Positions 26,001 to 35,855 of a DNA stretch of 64,000 bases are shown here, in pieces. A program made the translations under genes and the position numbers. This DNA is from Persicaria tinctoria (Eukaryota > Streptophyta > Magnoliopsida > Caryophyllales > Polygonaceae). Where the stretch lies: positions 1 through 64,000 of the forward strand of contig JBANSL010000005.1 in NCBI GenBank assembly GCA_037127255.1. Reading direction: 5' to 3'. Numbering within the stretch: the stretch's first letter is position 1; each line of letters starts with the position of its first letter. Under the pieces are notes generated by a model. The model saw nothing but the letters and a program-made list of their open reading frames with translations. It did not search any database and was not told where the DNA came from.

Positions 26001-26287
26001 AGTCTGTTTCAGATCTGCTGTCCGAAGTAGAGGCATTGGAGTCTCTGCACGGCATGTCATCCCCGAATTTACGTATGAACTTTGGGGATGACTTTATAGA
26101 TTCTCCCATCGATGATTGCTTTGGTTCTCTTACGGGATATACCTGGAGTTCCAATTTGGATACACGGTTCCATTCTCAACCAATGACAGGAGAATTTGAC
26201 GCACAGTTCACAGTCAATCTCCAAGATTGTGCGACAAATCCACCTGATCCTCATTCTTCAATACCAGATTTTGCTTCTGATCAGTAG
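20056..26287 (+). CDS. PHD finger-SWIB-Plus3-GYF domain protein, 10 exons, 1254 aa
   Basis: This is a predicted nuclear chromatin-binding adaptor of the Arabidopsis At2g18090/NERD (CCCH19) class. Exons: 20056-20234, 20331-20410, 21232-21419, 21759-22665, 22768-22895, 23318-23377, 23453-23503, 23765-23835, 24062-24216 and 24342-26287. Phases close to 3765 bp. Order of parts: AT-hook-like KRKRGRPAK (12-20), PHD from C45xxC48 with DGGNLVLCD, a Cys-rich extension (WHSCNNC, CYTC, CRPCM), SWIB at ~260-340, Plus3 at ~408-540, GYF at ~732-785 (WHYQDPSGKVQGPF). The acidic/Ser-rich C-terminus contains a duplicated ~45-aa segment (EVEPAENKYPF/EVEAEGNKFPF). No C-terminal CCCH finger is present, unlike NERD. 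Intron 8 is AT-AC (separate entry). The start codon is the first ATG in frame with the domain. Confidence 0.9.
22960..23085. repeat. GC-rich cctaggc foldback repeat in an intron
   Basis: Inside intron 5 of the PHD-SWIB gene, ctaggcggtgggcctaggcg is followed by several inverted cctaggc/gcctagg words (cacggcctaggcactt, ggccgcctaggcacttg, cagcgcctaggctg). The block is much richer in GC than its surroundings and looks like a small inserted foldback element. TSDs were not resolved. Confidence 0.55.
23540..23764. repeat. ~113 bp tandem duplication in intron 7
   Basis: Two adjacent copies of a segment containing ttaagaat, atataaata, tttgattgttctctg and tacctttcctt lie just before the acceptor at 23764. 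They differ at scattered positions. The second copy supplies the polypyrimidine tract of the acceptor used by exon 8. Confidence 0.75.
23836..24061 (+). other. U12-type AT-AC intron in the PHD-SWIB-GYF gene
   Basis: No GT donor keeps the frame after exon 8; reading on gives TGA within three codons. The exon is instead followed by atatccttg, one base from the U12 AT-AC donor consensus. The intron ends ttttcttaacttcttac, which has a U12-like branch site (ttcttaac) about 8 nt before a terminal AC. Joining 23835 to 24062 restores HRKQLRDCVEKL, matching the conserved HRKxLRxCVEKL of the family. An AG six bases later (AT-AG) also keeps frame but would delete the conserved LR. Confidence 0.85.
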
Positions 26288-26830
26288 GACTGTCTCTGAC
26301 TCGTACACCGGTACTGCCTACTTAACCCGCTATGAACTCGAGTCTCTGATGAAGACCTTGGACCTCAGGATGTGAGGCCATCCTATTATCTGCGTTTAGC
26401 GGGTTTTGGTATTCATGAATCATGGTCATCTGCCTATGGTCCTGAATCTCCAGCACCTTTCACTGTAAGTCTAGACTCCGTCCTCAGAACAATCCTGCTT
26501 TTGTGACCCTTCTAACTTGACTAATTGACCATCCAGGAGTCGAAAACCGACTTCTCAAGATACAAGAACCTCATTGCATCCATCTAGAGCCAATTTCTGA
26601 TACATTTTATGAAAAATGGCATGGCCTCACTCGCTGAAGGGAAAATGTTTTCGGCTTGTATACCAATCAGGCAAAGCAGCAACCTAGATGATTCCTGAAA
26701 GAGAACAGCTTGTAAATTTTATGCCAGATTTGCACCCTTGATTGTTTGTTTTTTAGATTTCTACAATCTCTACTTGTATCAGCACAGGAATAAATTCCAC
26801 TTGTGTCAACTCTAATATTAATGGTAAACA
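26288..26830 (+). other. 3' UTR of the PHD-SWIB-GYF gene with poly(A) signal
   Basis: The DNA after the stop shows no further conserved domain. An AATAAA lies at 26789-26794, a plausible poly(A) signal, just before the LINE insertion. Translation past the stop gives no CCCH finger. Confidence 0.5.
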
Positions 26831-26846
26831 ATAATAGAAACTACTC

Positions 26847-27969
26847 GATCAATTCGGCTTACAAGAGGCTGTGTTGGATGGATACCTCGGATGGAAACTA
26901 CTCGATCAATTCGGCTTACAAGAGGCTTACGAAGGCGAATTCTGGAGCGACCTCAGATGTGGTCATTTATAATGCTATATGGTCAATGCAGGTGACGGAG
27001 AGAGTTCGTGTGTTCCTATGGCTCGTCACGCGGGGAGCCATACTCACGAATGAGGAGCGATGCAGGCGGCATCTCGCTTCAAATCCGGACTGCTCAGAGT
27101 GTATCGGGCAGTCGGAATCGCTGATTCACCTATTCAGGGACTGCCCTTGTATTACTAGTACTTGGAATGATCTGCTCTGCCGAAGTATGAACACTAATTT
27201 CTTTGTTATGGAATTCGCAGAATGGTGGAGAACAAATCTGACTTCGGCGAGGAGAACCACGGATGGCAGAAGATGGGCATGTGTGTTCGCCAATACTATT
27301 TGGTGGGCATGGAAATGGAGAAATGGTCGGGTCTTCAACCGCGAGGACAGAACCATGGATAAACCGAGATGGATCATGGATTATACGAAGCAGTACGAAG
27401 TTGCTTGGACTGCTAGGCCGGGATTACGTGGGAAGCCTGAGAGAACCGAGAAGATGATCAGGTGGGAGAAGCCGGATAGAGGTTGGTTCAAGGCAAACGC
27501 TGATGGCTCTGTCACGGCTGATGGCGTCGCCACCGCCGGTGGAGTGCTGAGGGATGCGGAAGGGAAGTGGATTGGAGGGTTTGTCGAGAAAGTTGGAGTT
27601 GGCCCGGTGGTTCTGGCGGAACTGAAGGGTGTGCTGGGTTGCCTCACTGTCGCTTGGGGAAGAGGAATCCGGAAGATGGTGATTGAATCTGATTCTTTGG
27701 TTGTTAACTCTTTAATCAGCAAAGGTGTTGCGGATTGTCATCCGATGTTCAGCCTGGTATGTCAATGCCAAGGCTTTTTGAGAAGGAGTTGGGAGGTCCA
27801 ACTCCGTCATGTCTTCAGGGAAGCGAATCGAGTCGCCGACTCCCTTGCTGGGCTTGCCCATACTGTTCCTAGAGGTTTTCACATTCTTGCGGAGCCCCCT
27901 GATGGGATTGCGCATATCTTAGATGACGATTGTAGGGGAAGGGCTACTCCCCGGCTTGTTATTTTGTAG
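26847..27969 (+). pseudogene. LINE ORF2 C-terminal fragment: zf-RVT and RNase H (RVT_3)
   Basis: An uninterrupted frame runs through the zinc-binding knuckle (RVRVFLWLVTRGAILTNEER, then CSECIGQSESLIHLFRDC) and a complete RNase H domain. That domain has ANADGSV, GGVLRDAEGKWIGG, LAELKGV, IESDSL and HVFREANRVADSLAG. Reverse transcriptase and endonuclease are missing because of 5' truncation, so the copy cannot move by itself. The ATG of the open frame (26803) lies in host DNA before the insertion. It is transcribed in the same direction as the PHD-SWIB-GYF gene just upstream. Confidence 0.85.
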
Positions 27970-28046
27970 CCCAGTTTTTCTTTTCTTTCCTTGTCCTTTC
28001 CTTCTTGTAGAGGCTTGTCCTCCTTTGTTTCACCAAAAAAAAAAAA
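26847..28046 (+). mobile_element. 5'-truncated LINE insertion with TSD and A-tail (~1.2 kb)
   Basis: The insertion is bracketed by a 16-bp repeat with one mismatch: ataatagaaactactc ending near 26846 and ataatagaaaatactc at 28047-28062. A run of A precedes the right copy. Inside is the 3' part of a LINE ORF2 and a ~75 bp 3' UTR ending in tttgtttcacc plus A. The 5' junction contains a 57-bp direct duplication (actcgatcaattcggcttac at ~26843 and ~26900). The long open frame and well-kept TSD suggest a fairly recent event. Confidence 0.82.
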
Positions 28047-28154
28047 ATAATAGAAAATACTCCATACAGTAATATGTTTTTTTAATATCCCTGAATGTGA
28101 ATTTAAATAAATCTGATATTACCAACCGTTGAACTAAGTACTTCTAAGATGAGT

Positions 28155-28643
28155 TCGCCTCTATTTTGACTACCTAGTAGTCGCCTATGATCTTGTTATC
28201 GTCTTTGAGGGTATGGGATGGTTCTTGGGGATTTCTCCGAATAATGGTTTGGCTTTGAGTTGGATTTGCGAGGTGTTGTGCTGTGCTGTTCTTGCTTTGT
28301 TGCAGGCTTCTTGGAGCATTGTTTGATTTATCACGTTCGATGACGTCGTGGATGTGCGTTGACACCTGACGGCTCCTTTGAGTCCATAATCTGAGGTGCC
28401 CGTTGATGTTCCCATAGTTCTCTGTGTACGTTGTCCCTTTGATCAATCGCTTCTTTTGTCTCTTCCGCTTGTGATTTTAGTGTAGGATGACTTGTACATT
28501 TATTCTGTATTTTTATTTCTGTCATTTGCTTCAGTCATTTGCTTTCAGTTTATACATGATGGTTAGTCCATCTACCGGCTTGTCCGGTCTATCGGTTGCT
28601 CTAGGCTTGTCTAGATAATCGAATTATTATCTTGCTTAAAAAA
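28155..28643 (+). mobile_element. Short non-LTR retroposon with perfect 19-bp TSD
   Basis: The direct repeat aagtacttctaagatgagt occurs exactly at 28136-28154 and 28644-28662. The 489 bp between ends in a run of A after cttgctt, so the element is in plus orientation. It has no convincing coding region; gccggcttgtccggtctatc-type text near the end resembles a LINE 3' UTR. It is best read as a severely 5'-truncated LINE (3' UTR only) or a SINE-like retroposon. Confidence 0.85.
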
Positions 28644-28870
28644 AAGTACTTCTAAGATGAGTAAGTCGATAGCAAGATGATTTTATATAAATATCAATCC
28701 CTTTTTCAATTTAGAAAATATTTACAAACTGGGACTTAAAAAACCTTAAACGAGTTCACTTCGATACTCAACTCATTTATTCAAATATTAGTGAAATTAC
28801 TCGATTATCAAATGATCCAATTCGCTGAAAATTATCTAATACTCCCTCCTATCCAAAAAGATTGTCGTTT

Positions 28871-29484
28871 TGTTGTGCCGGGAAGCAGAGGACGTCAGAC
28901 AAACCCCTTGAATTGGTAAATAAAGAGCGGCCATTCCGGGGTTCGAACTGGGGACCTATGGGTACTACCCACAAGTCCTTTCCAGTGAGCCATTCCGGAA
29001 TGGTTACGTCAGACAAACCCCTTTAACACATACGAATCGGGATGGACAAGAAATGTAAACCAGAGAGCCAAACTCAACCAACCCAAACCAACAATCAGAC
29101 ACAAACAGAAGATAAAATAACCAAGCACAAAGAACACCAGATTTACGTGGAAAACCCCAAAACGGGGAAAAAACCACGGGAGCCAGAAACTTCCACTATC
29201 AACAATAACAAGTGAGTACAATCTTCCCTAAACAAAGCTAGAGGCATACAACATCATCAAGCATCTACAAACTTGGCCAAATCTCCAATTTTCATCACCC
29301 AATTGGTGGAAATCAACAAAACCCAAGAGAGGACACTAACAAAGGGGATATGATATTGGAGGCTCAAAACGACGATCCAACCGTACAAAATGAAGCCTAT
29401 GATGAGGTGAACAACATACCAGAAAATCGTCCCAAACGGAGGTCGTTTGGTCGTCGATCGGGGCACTTCAAAATGGGCTGAACA
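28871..29484 (-). repeat. 3' LTR of the minus-strand copia, containing a SINE
   Basis: Homology with the LTR at 33437 runs from tgttgtgccgg to about 29443, apart from a 114-bp insertion (SINE plus one TSD copy). Beyond 29443 the sequence continues to gggctgaaca (29484), a possible true LTR end. A purine tract on the minus strand (gaagagggagaaaagagag, ~29505-29540) lies next to it and would be the polypurine tract. Confidence 0.7.
28910..29005 (-). mobile_element. tRNA-like SINE, ~96 bp, with 18-bp TSD
   Basis: The 18-bp direct repeat acgtcagacaaacccctt is found exactly at 28892-28909 and 29006-29023; the other LTR has it once, proving insertion. On the minus strand the element starts aaccattccggaatgg (a perfect 14-bp palindrome inside) and has tggctcactgg as a pol III A-box candidate and agttcgaacccc as a B-box candidate. 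It ends tttatttaccaattc without a poly(A) tail. The same element occurs at 53953-54053. Confidence 0.85.
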
Positions 29485-30826
29485 ATGGCATACGAAATTC
29501 CTCTCCAAGCTCTCTCTTTTCTCCCTCTTCAAGCTCTCTCTCTTCATCTTCTACTCTTTCTTGAAGCCAATGATACCTCCTTCGGATGTCCTTGGTTCGA
29601 GAATGGTAGGAGGCATTCTTGGCAAGGTGGATGACACTCTGATTGTCACAATAGAGTGGGTACCTAGCTTGCTCCACTCTCAATTCCTCTAGGAAGTCTC
29701 TCATCCATATCAGCTTCTTACCAGCTTCAACTGCAGCCATATACTCTGCTTCTGTCGTTGATAGAGCAACACACTTCTGCAATCTCGATTGCCATGAGAC
29801 TGCTCCCCCTGCGAATGTAATTAGATATCCAGATGTGGATCGGCTCGTGTCAATATCACCTGACATGTCTGCATCTATAAAATCATCAAGCATAGGTTTT
29901 CCAGGACCAAAGCACAAACACACTCTCGAAGTGCCTCTGAGATACTTGCGAATCCATTTCACAGCTGTCCAATGCTCCTTTCCAGGATTACTCATGAACC
30001 TGCTGATAACCCCAACTCCATAGGCGATGTCTGGCCTAGTGCAAACCATGGCATACATCAGACTACCAACGACCGAAACATAAGGCACATTCTTCATCTC
30101 CTGTTTCTCTTTCTCACTTGTAGGACACTAATCAGAACTCAGCTTCATGTTCACTGCAAGTGGAGAACTCACGGGTTTAGCCTTGTCCATGTTGAATCTT
30201 TGCAACACCTTCTCAATGTATCTTTCTTGTGACATCCACAACTTCTGATTCTTTCTGTCACGGGTAATCTGCATACCCAAAATCCGTCTTGCAGGGCCAA
30301 AATCCTTCATAGCAAAGGACTTCTTCAATACAGTCTTCAAACTAGCAATCTTGTTGGTATCCTGACCAACAATAAGCATATCATCCACATAAAGCAAGAG
30401 AATCAGAAAGTCACCTTCTGCGTAATTCTTCACAAACACGCAGTGGTCGGCATGTGTCTTGTGGAATTTGTGGTCGATCATAAAAGACTCGAACTTCTTG
30501 TACCATTGCCGAGACGCTTGTTTCAAACCATACAAGCTCTTTCTGAGACGACAAATCATCTTCTCTTTTCCCTTGACTTCAAAACCTTCAGGTTGCTCCA
30601 TGTAGATTTCTTCTTCCAAATCATCATGAAGAAAGGCGGTTTTCACATCAAGCTGCTCAACCTCTAGGTCCATGCTAGCAGCCATGCCTAGAACAACCCG
30701 GATGGATGACATCTTCACAACTGGAGAGAAAATCTCATCGAAATCTACACCCTTTTTTTGCTCAAAACCCTTCACCACAACTCGAGCTTTGAACCTGGGA
30801 GGTGTACCATCTTCTCCAGACTTCAA
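29468..30826 (-). pseudogene. copia reverse transcriptase and RNase H (broken)
   Basis: The minus-strand frame from 30826 holds reverse transcriptase (KARVVVKGFEQKKGVDF, QLDVKTAFLHDDLEEEIYM, LYGLKQASRQWYKKFE, LLLYVDDMLIVG). It stops at 30128. The next frame from 30097 continues with TRPDIAYGVGVISRFM, then RNase H (IDADMSGDIDTSRSTSGY, ALSTTEAEYMA, CDNQSVIHLAKN). The RNase H C-terminus degenerates into the Glu-rich reading of the polypurine tract; the usual DxxTKxL end is missing. Confidence 0.88.
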
Positions 30827-31096
30827 ATGAAAAACTCATTTGTTCTTGAGAGTTTTCTTGCCCTTAGGCAATTTCACCAAGCCATAGGTGTGGTTCTCAT
30901 GCAAGGAACTCATCTAATCATGCATGGCATTGTACCACTCCTTCTGATGCACATCTGACATAGCTTCCTCATACCATTCAGGCTCTCCTGAATCAGTCAA
31001 CAACACATAATCCCTGGTTGAGTATCGTGAGGAAGTCTGTCTCTCTCTGGTGGATCTTCTTAACTCAACTTCAGGTTGGATAGGGGGCTCATCTTG

Positions 31097-32068
31097 TTAA
31101 GGTTGTGAAACTTCTGGTGGATCAACATCACCATCATCATGCTCATCTTCCTGCTGATTCTGAACTGAACTTCTCTGCACAACTTGAGGGAAAACGAGAT
31201 CAAAGGTGACTGGAGCAGGAGAGGAAGACGACGGTCGCTGGAGCTTCCAGTCATCAATAGTCTTGTCTTCCATGAACACAACATCTCTGCTTCTGACCAC
31301 TTTCTTGTCTGTAAGATCCCACAATCTGTACCCAAATTCATCATCTAAGTACCCTAGGAAGATACATGGCTTTGTCTTGCTATCAAGGTTGAATCTCTTA
31401 TCTCTAGCAACATGAACATATGCTAGGCATCCAAAGACTCCCAAATGCTGGAAGGAAACATCTCTTCCAGTCCAAACCCCTTGTGGAACATCACCATCCA
31501 GAGGAACTGAAGGCGAGCGGTTGATGAGATACACAACAGTCAACATTGCCTCCACCCAATAGGACTTTGGCAGCTTTGCAGTCGACAACATACTTCTGAC
31601 TCTTTCTGCTAGGGTTCTGTTCATCCTCTCTGCAAGCCCATTCAGTTGTGGCGTCTTTGGAACTGATTTCTCAAGCCTGATGCCCTGACTCTTGCAATAC
31701 TGCTCAAACGGACCCTTGTACTCTCCACCGTTATCTGATCTGACACACTTTAACTTCAAACCGGTCTCTCGTTTAACTCTGGCTTGGAACTCCTTGAAAA
31801 CTGTCAGAACCTGATCTTTGCTTTTCAACACAAAACCCCAAAATTTTCTAGAATAGTCATCAATAAAAGTGACAAAATATTGTGGACCACCATGTGACTT
31901 GCAATCCATAGAGCACACATCAGTATAAACAAGATCTAATGCATGCTTTCTTCTAGATGGAGGTCGAGTATGAAATGCTACTCGATGTTTCTTTCCAGCT
32001 AGGCAATCAACACAAGGTTTGAGAGAAATACCTTGCATATCCGGGAGAATGTCCTTCTTGGCAAGCAT
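31097..32068 (-). pseudogene. copia integrase
   Basis: The frame opens with CVDCLAGKKHRVAFH (end of the GAG-pre-integrase zone). The catalytic core is visible as VYTDVCSM, VRSDNGGEYKG and LNGLAERMNRTLAERVRSML (D, D, E). FLGYLDDEFGYRLWDL and a linker follow, ending at a stop at 31097. It joins the gag-protease frame without a shift; one TAA at 32069-32071 separates them, next to an ATG, and looks like a point mutation of a sense codon. Confidence 0.9.
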
Positions 32069-33409
32069 TTACGAACTCCGCTCGCTCATGTGTCCAATCC
32101 GCTTGTGCCATAGCTCTCCGACACCATCATCAATCACATTTGCTTCTTCTCTGCAAATCTTGGCTTGCATCACATACATGGTATTCTGCTTCTTTGCTCG
32201 GGCTACAATCAAGTTTCCCTTGGAGCACTTCCAAACACCGCCTTGTGTATTTTGAGCATACCCATCATCATCAAGTATTCCAGAAGATATCAAATTCAAT
32301 CTGATATTAGGAATATGGCGAACATTTCTCAAAATCAAACTGCAACCAGTGAATGTCAACAAACAAACTGTGCCCATGCCAACAACATTGGACACGCCAT
32401 CATTTCCCATCCTCACACGGCCAAAATCTCCACAGGTGTAAGACGAGAAGTACTCCTTGTGTGGAGTAATGTGATATGAAGCAGCTGAATCAACAATCCA
32501 AGTGCACTCATCACTTGCAAGATTCAAGGAACCTTCATCAGCCACCACAAACAACTCCACTATTTCATCACTGATTGTAAGAGCAGCAGTGTCTTTATCT
32601 TCTTGATTTCTCGACGTCTCTGACTTCTCAGGTTCTTTGCCTTTGTCCCTCTTGAACTTTCGGCAATACTTTTGAATGTGACCCGGCTTCTCACAATAAT
32701 AGCAAATATACTTGCTCTGAGACTTCGATCTCCCTTTGGACTTGTCTCTGTTCTGCTGCTGTCGTTGCTTACTCATTCCTCTGTTTTTACCAGAACCTTG
32801 TGTCACATTAGCCTCTGACTGTGAGGAGACACCCATCGCCTTCCTTCTAGTCTCTTCGTTCAAAAGACTAGCCTTCACACATTCCATAGTCAGCTTGCCT
32901 TCCGGAGCGGAATTACTAAGTGACACGACAAGTGTATCCCAACTATCCGGCAATGAGGAGAGTAGTAGTAGAGCCTGCAACTCATCATCTAACGACATCT
33001 TCGCAGAAGCCAACTGATTCACAAAGCCCTGAAATGTGCTCAAATGCACAACAATGCTCTCACCATCTTTGTACTCCAATTTCACAAGCTTTCGCATCAA
33101 TGACGCCTTGTTGAGGGCATTCTTCCTCTCATATATCCCTTCAAGCTTATACCATAACTCATAAGCATTCGTGTCATTGGCAATATGCTGGAGCACACTC
33201 ACATCAACAAATTGTTTGATCGTAGCTACTGCTTTTCGATTCAGAATCTTCCATTCAACATCAACGACGTCACTCGTTGGAATCTCTTTGTGCACAATTG
33301 GCTCATACAAATCTTTTACATACAAAAGATCTTCCATCTTTATCTTCCAATCTGAGTAGTTGCCCAAATTCGACACAATCATTCCCTGAAAACTGTTCTT
33401 TTCCTCCAT
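32069..33409 (-). pseudogene. copia gag, CCHC zinc knuckle and protease
   Basis: The 446-aa frame begins MEEKNSFQGMIVSNLGNYSD close after the primer site. It contains the gag UBN2-like region, a zinc knuckle CYYCEKPGHIQKYC, protease around WIVDSAASYHIT and the GAG-pre-integrase motif ELWHKRIGHMSE. The protease has DSA where most copia elements have DSG. A stop at 32069 cuts it from the integrase. Confidence 0.9.
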
Positions 33410-33421
33410 CCTAAACCAAAA

Positions 33422-33434
33422 GCTCTGATACCAG
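33422..33434 (-). other. Primer-binding site (initiator tRNA-Met)
   Basis: Minus strand reads ctggtatcagagct a few bases after the LTR end, matching the common copia primer site complementary to the 3' end of initiator tRNA-Met. Confidence 0.85.
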
Positions 33435-33436
33435 TC

Positions 33437-33893
33437 TGTTGTGCCGGTAAGCAGAGGACGTCAGACAAACCCCTTTAACACATACGAATCGGGATGGACA
33501 AGAACTGTAAACCAGAGAGTCAAACTCAACCAACCCAAACCAACAATCAGACACAAACAGAAGATAAAATAACCAAGCACAAAGAACACCAGATTTACGT
33601 AGAAACCCCCAAAACGGGGAATAAACCACGGGAGCCGGAAACTTCCACTATCAACAACAACAAGTGGGTACAATCTTCCCTAGACAAAGCTAGAGGCATA
33701 CAACATCATCAAGCATCTACAAGCTTGGCCAAATCTCCAATTTTCATCACCCAATTGGTGGAAATAAAAAAAACCCAAGAGAGGACACTAACAAAGGGGA
33801 TATGAGATTGGAGGCTCAAAACGACGATCCAACCGTACAAAATGAAGCCTATGATGAGGTGAACAACATACTAGAAAATCGTCCAATCGGAGG
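33437..33893 (-). repeat. 5' LTR of the minus-strand copia
   Basis: This copy matches the LTR at 28871 nearly base for base through the shared aaaccccc/cggggaataaacc zone and gatatgagattggaggctc, but lacks the SINE. It stops at cggagg next to MITE sequence; the other LTR continues ~40 bp further, so the outer end here may be deleted. Confidence 0.8.
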
Positions 33894-34437
33894 TTGACTT
33901 TTTAACACGTATTTTAAGGAGCTAAAAACTATATAAAACATCAACTTTTTTTAAATTATTTTTTTACAACTTAATATTTGTTAGTAAGTATATTATTATA
34001 AAAAAATAATAATAAAAAAGTTAATATATTATATAATTTTTAACTTTTTAAAATACGTGTTAAAAAGTCAAACAACATCCTTTTTGGATCGGATCGAGGT
34101 AGTATGCAAAAACACTTACATCAATCAATGTACCAGAAATTCAAAACCCAAGTTAGGATCATCTTATATATCTTCAATACCCAGAGAAAGATCCTTGCAA
34201 GTTGCAGTTGGATTTGTTTTTTTTTCCCGTCACGAAGGCAATAAGGGATTTCAGTACCTAGAAGCAAAAGCATATGAATGATCGATTGGATTTTTTTTTT
34301 TTTTTGGGGTTCTTCTGAGGTTTTCTAGCACTTGCACAATGTCAAGTTAATTTGTATCAATAATTAAAAGAAACATTGTAAAATTACACTGATTGTTAAT
34401 TACTGCTCCATAGAACTCAAACCCTAGGGTTTTGAAT

Positions 34438-34790
34438 AGGGGTGTTATGCAAGCCGAATGAGCCGATTAATTTAGATACGTTCAAGCTTGGTTCGTTTGT
34501 TAAAAGAGCTTGGGCCGAACCCAATTTTTAAATGAGTTTTTTTTCCATCAAGCTCGACTTATTTAGGAAATGAACGAGCTCGCTTTTTTTTTTAGCATTA
34601 AGCAATATTATTTCTACTATTGGTAACATATTAACTCTCGGAAATTTAAAATTTTCATAAAATTCGAACTATTCGACCTTAAATTGAACGAGCCAAGCTT
34701 TTAACCGAGCTTAAAACCTTGTTCAGACTCGACTTATTTAGGTAAGTGAACGAGTACGTGAATAGTGCATAGTGATGGGTGAGGTACTGA
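34438..34790. repeat. Degenerate gagctcg-rich dispersed repeat
   Basis: Text such as ggggtgttatgcaagccgaa, ttcaagcttggttcgtttgtt, gaacgagctcgc and cgagccaagcttttaaccg resembles a common plant nonautonomous DNA-element family with repeated gagctcgg words. Ends and TSD were not resolved. No gene is visible between 34103 and 34940. Confidence 0.4.
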
Positions 34791-34954
34791 GGTTTTAGAT
34801 GAGAGAGATGAAGTATGGTGAAGCCGCTTGTTCCACCCAGGCCCGTCCAATGGGATGTTCAAAGAGCCCAATGGAACAGGGCCCCAAAATATTTTAGGGC
34901 CCCATGTTAAAAATTTTAAGACTTATATTATTTATTGTTCAATAATTACATGTT

Positions 34955-35040
34955 TCCGTGTTGTCCCAGTGGTAAGCGGCCCTAACCAAATGAATTCGCA
35001 ATTGTATTGTACTCGGGTTCGATTCCCAGGTAATTGACTA
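34955..35040 (+). mobile_element. tRNA-derived SINE-like element
   Basis: The sequence has an A-box-like tgtcccagtggtaagcgg and, 50 bp on, a near-perfect B box gggttcgattccc, followed by aggtaattgacta and T runs. Spacing fits a pol III promoter, but no cloverleaf closes, so it is not a tRNA gene. It belongs to a different family from the SINE at 28910 and 53953. Confidence 0.6.
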
Positions 35041-35160
35041 ATTTTTTTTGTTTAATTTTTTTACCTTTTCTATATTGACTGTTTTTTTTGTTTAATTTTT
35101 TTACCTTTTCTATATTGACTGTTTTTTTTTGTTTAATTTTTTTACCTTTTCTATATGGAA
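35041..35160. repeat. ~45 bp tandem repeat, three copies
   Basis: Three consecutive copies of a T-rich unit ending taccttttctatattgactg follow the SINE-like element. The copies are nearly identical, so the expansion is recent. Confidence 0.85.
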
Positions 35161-35377
35161 AATTATTGAGGCCTTCTTACTAGCTATTTTTAATTAATTT
35201 TGGGCTTTCTTATTAACTATTTTTATTACTTAATTTAATACATCCTCATATTATATTGATAAACTACATTATTTTTGGGGCCTTCTTCTCAACTATTTAT
35301 AATTATTTTTGAGATCTTTTTATTAGCTATTTTTATATGTTAATTTAACACAACCTCTTATTATACTAGGTAGCTGG

Positions 35378-35394
35378 GGCGCGCAACGCGCGCC
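35378..35394 (-). other. Helitron-type 3' terminal hairpin
   Basis: A perfect 7-bp GC stem with a 3-base loop stands eight bases from ctag at 35366-35369. It is embedded in very AT-rich DNA. Confidence 0.65.
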
Positions 35395-35690
35395 GCCTCG
35401 TGTTCGATCTTATAACTTCTCCTTTCGACTTTGGGTTTATTTTTTGGCTCAGATTCATAAATGCTTGGCAAATGATTTTGCTCATTGTATTGATATTCAT
35501 TGTAATGAAAGATTGCTTTTGAAAGGTTGAAGATAGCTTCCATAACCCAAAAAAGTTTCAACAAGTTATCAAAATATGTGTTACATAATTACATTGCATC
35601 ACAATCCTGTGCGGTTTAATGGACATAAGTTCAGGTGCTAATTCAAAGTACACCCTTTTCAATTGAACTAAAATCCAAAGTCATATATAC

Positions 35691-35855
35691 CTTGTCCATG
35701 TAATGCTTAACGAGCAGATGAACATCACATTTCGGTTTCAGACCTCTAAACAATGAACCCTTAAGGCTTTTCCCATTGTGTAGAACATCGAAGGAGCTAA
35801 GTGTGAGTTGAGCACCTGGCTTGTCCACCCCTAACACTACTGTCTTCCCCCATCC
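35691..35855 (-). pseudogene. Captured exon of a zinc alcohol dehydrogenase-like gene
   Basis: The minus strand reads GWGKTVVLGVDKPGAQLTL, then SSFDVLHNGKSLKGSLFRGL and KPKCDVHLLVKHYMDK. This is a conserved C-terminal exon of plant alcohol-dehydrogenase-like proteins. It is flanked by a good acceptor (ttgtag at the 5' side) and donor (gtatat after the final AAG). The frame is open, but I see no neighbouring ADH exons, catalytic Cys/His zinc ligands or NAD domain. The simplest reading is exon capture by the surrounding element. Confidence 0.75.

Larger units (their letters stand above)
28871..33893 (-). mobile_element. Ty1/copia retrotransposon (Tnt1-like), minus strand, degenerate
   Basis: In minus orientation the order is LTR, tRNA-Met primer site, gag, protease, integrase, reverse transcriptase, RNase H, LTR. 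This is the copia order (integrase before RT). The LTR copies at 28871 and 33437 both begin, in plus coordinates, tgttgtgccgg and share ~450 bp. The coding region is broken by in-frame stops at about 32069, in the integrase-RT linker (about 31097-30830), and between RT and RNase H. No clear 5-bp TSD was found; the right LTR seems to lack ~40 bp of its outer end. Confidence 0.88.
28842..34102. mobile_element. Stowaway-like MITE split by a copia insertion
   Basis: The left end ctccctcctatccaaaaag (28842 on, preceded by TA) and the right end, inverted, ctacctcgatccgatccaaaaag (to 34102, followed by TA) form imperfect terminal repeats. The right arm (33894-34102) also has the inner inverted pair gactttttaacacgtatttt / aaaatacgtgttaaaaagtc. 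The left arm is cut after 29 bp by the copia element at 28871. Left-arm text (gattgtcgttt) and right-arm text (ggatgttgtttgac) correspond to each other, which places the copia insertion inside the MITE. Confidence 0.7.

Noticed and set aside
34955..35040. tRNA gene
   Set aside because: A and B boxes are present but the arms do not form a cloverleaf and no acceptor stem closes.
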